NCBI RefSeq assembly: GCF_001680005.1
Contig: NC_033568.1
Span: 1,674,001 to 1,738,000 of the forward strand
From: Plasmodium coatneyi
Lineage: Eukaryota > Apicomplexa > Aconoidasida > Haemosporida > Plasmodiidae
DNA: 64,000 nt
Direction: 5' to 3'
Shown here: positions 57,989 to 64,000 of the stretch, piece by piece
Numbering within the stretch: position 1 is the stretch's first letter
How the letters are laid out: every line of letters starts with the position of its first letter
Notes under the pieces: generated by a model
The model's database searches: none
What the model was told of the DNA's origin: nothing
The model's input: the letters and a program-made list of their open reading frames with translations, nothing else
Made by a program: the position numbers and the translations under genes

Positions 57989-60900
57989 TTACAACTTCGA
58001 GAGGGCCTCCTTCATTCTGCTAATTTTACTCATATTTTCTTTTACTAGTTTTTCCTCCGCAAAAATATTCTGAATGATGGTTGCTCTTTCCTTGAGCAAG
58101 TGATAGTACTTTTCAATAAAAATTAAGAACGTCTGCATTGTGGAGGTGAGAAAAAGAAAAACGGGGTTTACTTTGGGAAGCATGGAAGAAGTCGATATGC
58201 TGGTGTAACTACATGTATGGTCACATTTAAGTGAGCCCTCTACATGCATGCAAAAAAGAAAAAAAAAATTTAACCTTCCACAGTTCTATCGTGTCATGCG
58301 GAGTGATACGAGCAAGGTTATCCCAGTACTCCTTTTCCTGTTTTTTTCGTTCAATTATTAGCTTTAGGGAGATGTTTAGTCTCTGAAAAGGTGAAAGAGG
58401 CATAAAAAGAAAAATATTTCAGCAGAGAGTCCACGTGTGGAAGGCGTGCCTTTTCTGCTTCTCCTTTCATGGAATTATTTAAAGGTGTGTTGTTTCAAGT
58501 GTCATTTTTTTTTACTTATTATTTTATTTATTTTTTTTTTTTTTTTGCTTTTCCGCCGCTTGGCAGATCCCGCGGTGTACGTACATTTTTGTACTTCTGC
58601 TTATTTTGCGCAATTCTGCACACATTTTCTTTTTCTTTCTCTTGGTAGTATTTGAAAATTATGTCCAGTGTGTATTCCGAGTTGTGCGTCAGGTCCCCTT
58701 CGTCGTTCTCCTGCTGGTCGTCTTTCGGGCGGGCGAAGTGGGTGAAGCAGCAATATTGGCAAAAGGGACGCAATTTCAGATTTTACTTTTTTATCTTCAT
58801 GCTGCTGCGTTCTTCTTACCAACGTAGAACAACTGAGTCAGCAGTTCCAAGTCGTCTTGCGTGTGAACGCCTATGTAGTTGAAAATTTTTTTCAGCTTTT
58901 CCTGTTCGTCCTCTGCATCCTGAGGGGAAGTAAGGAGAAATGCACGTATGGTTCGTTTTTCATATCGCTTCTTACGTGTCATTTCATCTCATAGCTTGGC
59001 CTTTATTTTTACTTCTGTCCATTTTTTACGTGCTTACCCCATCAACTAGAAAGTTACATTCCTGGAGGAGTAGCTTTTTCACTTGTTCGATTTGGTTATG
59101 TGTGACTTGCTTTACGTTTTCGTTATCGTTCGTTTTTGTGTCCTCTAAACAGAGGGGGAGGGTCGCAAAAAGGGGAAATGTATATGCACACATAGATATA
59201 GGTATGTCAGGAAAGCAGCTTTGGTGTAACTTCCTCTCAATTTGCACTCCAACACGGCATCAAATGGAGTGGGTGAAAAACGGAACGATTTGAAAACTGC
59301 CTAAATGAGAACGACGTGAATACCTTTAAGGGGGGATGAGCCTATGTTGTAATTTTCCTCAACCAGGTGTTTATAATTCGTCTTGCAGAATTCTTTCATG
59401 AAAATTTGCTCATGAATTATTTGGTTTGCACTTAATAATTTTGCGATGTGTCTGTTGGCCTGAAGTGGGGGAGAGAGCATCGTGTCAGGTGGGAAAGGTG
59501 AAGAGGGAGTTTTAACTGGTAGATTTGCTAGCAGGACGGGCGAATCCACTCTCGGGCATCGAAACAAATTTGGCTGTTTTTTTTTTACGCCTTAGTGATG
59601 CATAAACTTGGGGGTGAATGCAATTACCTCGCTCTTTTGCAAATCCCACGCTTTGGCATACTTCTTCTGAAAATTTTGCTCATAACTTTTCTGTCTCTTT
59701 TGCAGCTGGATAAATTGAAACTTGATTCGCTCGTACTGATTTATTAGCTCGCTGACGTTTTTTCTAAATAGGAAAAGAGGAAAAAGTAGAACCGGCATCA
59801 TTTATGCATACCCCAGCATGAATATTTTTTTGACAATACGGTGCATTAAGGACGTTTCTACGACTTTGCTGCATGGGGAAAATGCCTGCCTTCAAGGGGT
59901 ATATTTCCCCCGTGGAGCAAAGTTGTGCCTCCCCGTATGGACCCCAACTGGTGAATCTTACTTGGACTTAATCTTATAGTTGTAGTAGAAGGTCTTAACG
60001 GAGAGGAGAGCTTCTCTCAGTTTATTTATTTCGAGTTTATAAAAATTTATCATTTTCAAATTGTGGTTGTTTTTCTGTTGCAGGAGTTTGTTGTCGTAAA
60101 GTTTTTTTTCCCTCTCCATGATGATGCGGTTGATGTCTTGTATGTGTTCCATGTTCGTGTCCTTCGAGGAGTGTATAATCGGTGGTGGTGGATCGGGGGT
60201 GATTTACTGCATGGATGCACAGGTGTAGATGCACTAATGAACATGCAAATGCAGGTCTTTTTTTTTCCATTACTAGGTTTTCCTCCAGTAACTCATTTTT
60301 GCCCTTCAAATTTAGATGATTCTGTTCGTGACATTCCTTAATTTTGTGGTTCAGCTTTTTGTGGCTTTCCAGCTCGTCCAGAAAAGTAGTGGAATTCTTT
60401 GGGAGAAAGTAATAAAAGGGGTGTAAAGACGGGGTAACTGTGGATGCTTTAGAAGGGGCATGTGCTTATCCGGATGAATGGCGTTCAAAATGGGGAGCCC
60501 AGATGAAAATAAAAAAAATTTAATGAAAAAAGGGACATATAAATGTATGATTTATGACGAACCAGGTCTCTCATCCTCATGAAGTCTTCGAGTATTTCCT
60601 TATTGTTGTTCTGCGGTGAAGAGGTGAGGGTGCGCATGTGTATGCATAAGCATATGCGTGTTTTGGGTGACTCGGTTTGGTTTTCCTTGTCCGCCCTTAC
60701 CAGCAAGCTCTTCCTTTTCGAATTTAGCTCGTCTCGCGTTTTGGTCAGTATGTCTGCGAAGGGGAAGGTTGAAAAGTTGCATCAAGCGAAGTGGGTCTTT
60801 ATGTAGAAAGTAGTCCCACTTTACATGGTACACAAAGTTATATATTGTGACGTCTGCAATTCAAGAATGCCATGCGTACCTTCCAGATATGTTTTGTAGC

Positions 60901-61996
60901 CCTCCATTTGGTCCCTCATCAGCTCGATAAAGGATAGGACATTTTTCGAGTTAATTTCACACACTGCAGGAAGGGTGAAAAGTGGGAGGCACTAAAAGGT
61001 GTGCATCCAAGGAGAAACAGTCACAAAAGAGGTGAAAAAAAAGCTAACTCAACAATCGAAATAACCTTTTTTAATCTTTTCGTCTTTATACTTCAAGAGG
61101 GAGAAATATTTTTCTATTTTCTTTTTGTAGGACTCTTTTTCTTTTAGTGCCAAAGCCTTCACGTCGGCGATGTTCTTTTGGAACTCGGACTGGTAAGTGT
61201 CTTCGATTTGTTCTGTAAGATTTTGCTCCTTTGCGTTGGAGCTTATAGCGAAGCTGTTTTCGTTCAACCCGACAACATACTTTTTTATTTCCTCCAGGAA
61301 GGGCTACAAGGGGGGGGGAGAAACCTCAGTGTATTTTCAGTATAATCCTGCGCAGAGTGACATGTCTCTGTTTAGTTTTACTGAACAGATTGGCGATCGA
61401 TGGAGAGTCTCCTTTTATTGCACACACAAGGACAATTCACAAATCAGAAAGGAAGAAGTGCAGTAGTGGTGGGGTCCATATAAGGGGTCTTTCTCCCACC
61501 GTGGAAGATGATCTCTCAAAAGGGTGCATCATATGTGTACGTTCTTTTTTTATACCTGTTCCTTCTGGTTCACCCTCGCGGATACTTCCCCTAGAAAGTC
61601 CTTTTTTTTTTCTTCAAAATTTTTAACAATTTCTCGCTTCAGGTTATCGTAATTTACATTACACTCTTCATTTTTATATTCAAATTTGTATGTAGATTTA
61701 GCTTCTCCTGTGTTTGGTAGCTCATCGTTGGGGGGTTCTCCCTCCTGGTTTTTGCTTGTGGTCGGTTGTTCGCTCTCGTGTGGTGGCTGCGCTTGTTTAT
61801 TTACTAAAAATACGAAAGGGGTGTGGAGTGAAGAAAAGGAAGTGTGTAAAAAGGGGGAAAAGGGAAAGGGGGAGATCACATAATAAATCGTTCTTCTTTT
61901 GTTGTCCCTTTTTTGGTGAGGTTTACGTTTGTTTCTAATTCTGTTTCGCCTGTTTTCTATCCTTCTTTCTTTGGAAGTACTGAGGAGGTCGTCCAT
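57989..61996 (-). CDS. DRC1: DRC1, dynein regulatory complex subunit 1, 15 exons
   Basis: Exons in transcript order, phases matching: 61996-61927, 61803-61556, 61303-61066, 60963-60880, 60753-60701, 60610-60563, 60396-60274, 60161-59962, 59763-59628, 59459-59324, 59144-59038, 58919-58820, 58721-58585, 58382-58275, 58132-57989; 643 residues. The N-terminus has the Arg-rich RRIENRRNRIRNK stretch seen in DRC1. A long coiled coil follows, with INQYERIKFQFIQLQKRQKS and a YAKAWDLQKSE segment. The C-terminal module, EYWDNLARITPHDTIELW then FIEKYYHLLKERATIIQN, closely follows the DRC1 ending (YWxxLAxVIPxxxxxLWDxL...ALxKYxxxLxxRAxL). DRC1 is part of the nexin link that controls axonemal dynein; in Plasmodium only the male gamete has a flagellum. 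Five of the exons are under 105 nt, so single reading frames hide the gene. Confidence 0.8.
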
Positions 61997-62576
61997 TCTG
62001 TCTGCACGGAGCTCCCTTTGAGAAAACCGTCAAAGGGGTAAAAAATTTTGTCTCGAAAAATTTGCTTCCTCCTGGTTTATTGTGCCAATTGCTGTATGTT
62101 AGGAAGCGAGGCTATTTTGCTCTTTCGTGGGAGAGCGCGAAGGATGAATTTGTTCCAACATGCGTGTGCAGGCATACAAGTTGGGGGGCAGGGAACTCCT
62201 TTCGGATGACTCTCATTCGTTTGGAAGTTCCTTGCCCTATGTTGGAAAGGACCACGTGAAGGTGTGGATATTCCTACGCTGCCTAGAAGAGAAGAAGTAC
62301 ACGTGTCTTTTCGGAAAATTGGTGAAATTATCCACGTCCTTCTTATAAAATTGTGGAAATATTTCCCCAAAATGTTGACAAAGGGACGCTCGAAACGACC
62401 GCGATGATTCTCGCGCGTTCGCATCTGCTCGTTTGCCGCGGCTCATTCGCAGACATGAGAATATATATATTTTTTTCTCTCCCCCCGTTGGAACTGTATG
62501 CAGTGTTAGTTTTTATATTTTTCCCACTTTTGTACTTGTAAAAAATAGAACATGTAAAACACGCACCTGGAAAAAT
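61997..62576. other. Divergent promoter region between DRC1 and the last gene
   Basis: 580 bases between genes on opposite strands. The plus-strand frame of the next gene stays open back to at least 62457, so its 5' end may extend into this region. No motif recognised. Confidence 0.55.
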
Positions 62577-64000
62577 ATGCCAAAAGAAATGCGGAGCTGC
62601 AGCACGGCCTCGTCTGGAAGGAAGAGGAAATATGATGAGGGGGGATCGACAGGGAGGGAGAAACTATCGGGAGAGAACATCATACATGGAAAAAACAAGA
62701 ATAGAAAAGAAAAAAGAAGATCCATCAGTTTGTCTAATGCTTTTTTTAGTGTAAAAAGTTTCGATAAATATGACAATTCTTTTAAGTCAGTTAGGGCCGA
62801 TGCAGCAGACGAGGAGATAATTTTGGAGAGAGAAGCAGAAGCACCATGCGTGGCTGATGGGGGAGCAAGTACAGGAATCAATCGTACCGAATGTATAAGC
62901 GGGGGAGAAGGACTCACATCGAAGGGTCCGATGAATGAGATGCTTCTACATGTAAGGCGCTTTCAATTTTTTCTTCTTAAAAAGTCCATGGTGTACAAAA
63001 TTAGGTGTCTGAATCATAACTCCACGTGGCTGTCTGAGCTTTCAAAGGGGAGGGGAGGAATAAACCGAGGATACATGAACAACTGCTTATTTATTAACCC
63101 TTTTCCTACCTACAAAGAAGTGGTTCGCTTGTACTATGAAAAAAAATATAAAGAAGCCTACATCAAGTTAAGCCGAATTTCAGTTTATTCCTTTTCTTCA
63201 CCGGGGGAGGAAGACATACTAAGGGAGAACTACTTCGAAAGGAAAAATTACAATTTGCATTTCCTCATCCGTTCGGTAGAATCCATCCAGAAGATCAATT
63301 CTCCTTTTGGAAAAGACATTTTAAAAAAAAAAGAAAAAACAAAAGTACAAGGGAAAGGTAAGAAAAATTCCACTTCGAAGAGAACATCAAATGGGTACCC
63401 TATTTTTGCTGACCAGAAAAAAAGGGAAAAAATTATTCATAAGGGGAATACACTCAGAATGTATATGCAAAATGTGAAGAAGAAAAAAAAAGAGGAAGAA
63501 AAAAGGGAAAGAAAAAAGAAACGCATTTTCCTTGTCAGGTATAAATTTATTAGGTACGAAAATTATGTAAATAGGTGGTGTGATAGGTATCTGCAAAATG
63601 GAACATTTGCAGTGAAGGGGACAGCCAAAGGGGTTACAGAAAAAATGAAACGTTCTTCGCGCAGAAGGGGGGGGAACATTATTACCCCATATGGACATCA
63701 CCCCAACATGTGTAACAAATCAGAGTCAGTAGAAAGGAACAACTATGGGACAGTACCATGCTTTAGCAGTATGTACTATCCTAGTGGTAACCTTTCTGAG
63801 GAAGTATCCGATGGGGCAGATCGTCCAATTGGAAAAAAGGGCGATAAAAAAGAGCACATCTATTTCCTAAGTGATAAGGAAAAAACACGCAATAGGGTAA
63901 GAAGCAGAACCAAGGTGGACACCAATTTGTTAATCTTCCTGAAAATGTTGTGTCTGTATAGATATGCCCACTCCTTTGGGGAGAACAAAGTGTTAAGCTT
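62577..64000 (+). CDS. Large unidentified protein, N-terminal part (3' end outside window)
   Basis: A continuous frame runs from an ATG at 62577 to the window end, 474 codons, with no stop. It starts MPKEMRSCSTASSGRKRKYD and is rich in Lys, Arg, Ser and Gly. The middle has a more folded-looking segment (NPFPTYKEVVRLYYEKKYKE, then YIKLSRISVYSF), followed by a very basic stretch coded near 63310-63540 and a segment KKRIFLVRYKFIRYENYVNR. No signal peptide or membrane helix is seen. The basic character suggests a nuclear protein, which is inference. I do not recognise the family. In-frame sequence before the ATG is open, so an upstream exon or earlier start is possible. DRC1 is its divergent neighbour. 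Confidence 0.75.
   Translation, partial: MPKEMRSCSTASSGRKRKYDEGGSTGREKLSGENIIHGKNKNRKEKRRSISLSNAFFSVKSFDKYDNSFKSVRADAADEEIILEREAEAPCVADGGASTGINRTECISGGEGLTSKGPMNEMLLHVRRFQFFLLKKSMVYKIRCLNHNSTWLSELSKGRGGINRGYMNNCLFINPFPTYKEVVRLYYEKKYKEAYIKLSRISVYSFSSPGEEDILRENYFERKNYNLHFLIRSVESIQKINSPFGKDILKKKEKTKVQGKGKKNSTSKRTSNGYPIFADQKKREKIIHKGNTLRMYMQNVKKKKKEEEKRERKKKRIFLVRYKFIRYENYVNRWCDRYLQNGTFAVKGTAKGVTEKMKRSSRRRGGNIITPYGHHPNMCNKSESVERNNYGTVPCFSSMYYPSGNLSEEVSDGADRPIGKKGDKKEHIYFLSDKEKTRNRVRSRTKVDTNLLIFLKMLCLYRYAHSFGENKVLS

Noticed and set aside
1..64000. tRNA or rRNA genes
   Set aside because: I saw no cloverleaf B-box/A-box pair or rRNA core sequence while reading; a tRNAscan run would settle it.

Overview
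The window is nuclear DNA of a simian-type malaria parasite, most likely Plasmodium knowlesi (or the close relative P. coatneyi). The evidence is a complete multi-exon SICAvar gene, an internal array of degenerate telomere-like GGGTTTAGG/GGGTTCAGG repeats, long poly-A/poly-T runs, and small GT-AG introns in genes that carry Plasmodium-only products. Gene models were built by hand from reading frames and splice sites; exon phases were checked for every multi-exon gene given with exon coordinates. Family names come from recognised motifs and memory, not from a search.

Layout. 1-2.2 kb: C-terminal part of a large coiled-coil protein. 4.2-5.3 kb: CSS, a secreted degenerate six-cysteine invasion protein. 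6.6-12.2 kb: 22-exon adenylyl cyclase alpha, an ion-channel-like membrane region fused to a class III cyclase. 12.6-13.9 kb: an RRP5-type rRNA-processing protein on the minus strand. 14-31.2 kb: an accessory island with AT-rich tandem repeats, a 16-exon SICAvar on the minus strand, a repeat-rich upstream region and 1.2 kb of telomere-like repeats. 31.4-32.4 kb: a probably broken gene. 33-35.5 kb: mitochondrial uL16, the 3' part of an unidentified plus-strand gene, and the ookinete protein SOAP, which has a cluster of AP2-O-like TAGCTA sites upstream. 37-42.5 kb: a small acidic protein, cytochrome c and a Pol III RPC9-like subunit. 44-50.3 kb: a CPPED1-like phosphoesterase and a large formin-like protein. 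52.2-55.1 kb: a ceramide synthase ending in KKEK, and a small membrane selenoprotein with a TGA codon and a SECIS-like hairpin. 56-62 kb: a coiled-coil protein and DRC1. 62.6 kb to the end: the start of another large gene.

How it fits together. CSS, adenylyl cyclase alpha, SOAP, cytochrome c and the CPPED1 phosphatase are, as I recall, colinear near one end of P. falciparum chromosome 14. The SICAvar island therefore looks inserted into an otherwise conserved housekeeping block between RRP5 and uL16m. The strongest easily missed signal is the selenoprotein at 54.3-55.1 kb. Within the SICAvar, an in-frame 165-nt optional intron, duplicated exon modules and C-terminal repeats continuing past the stop codon are the points most worth checking.
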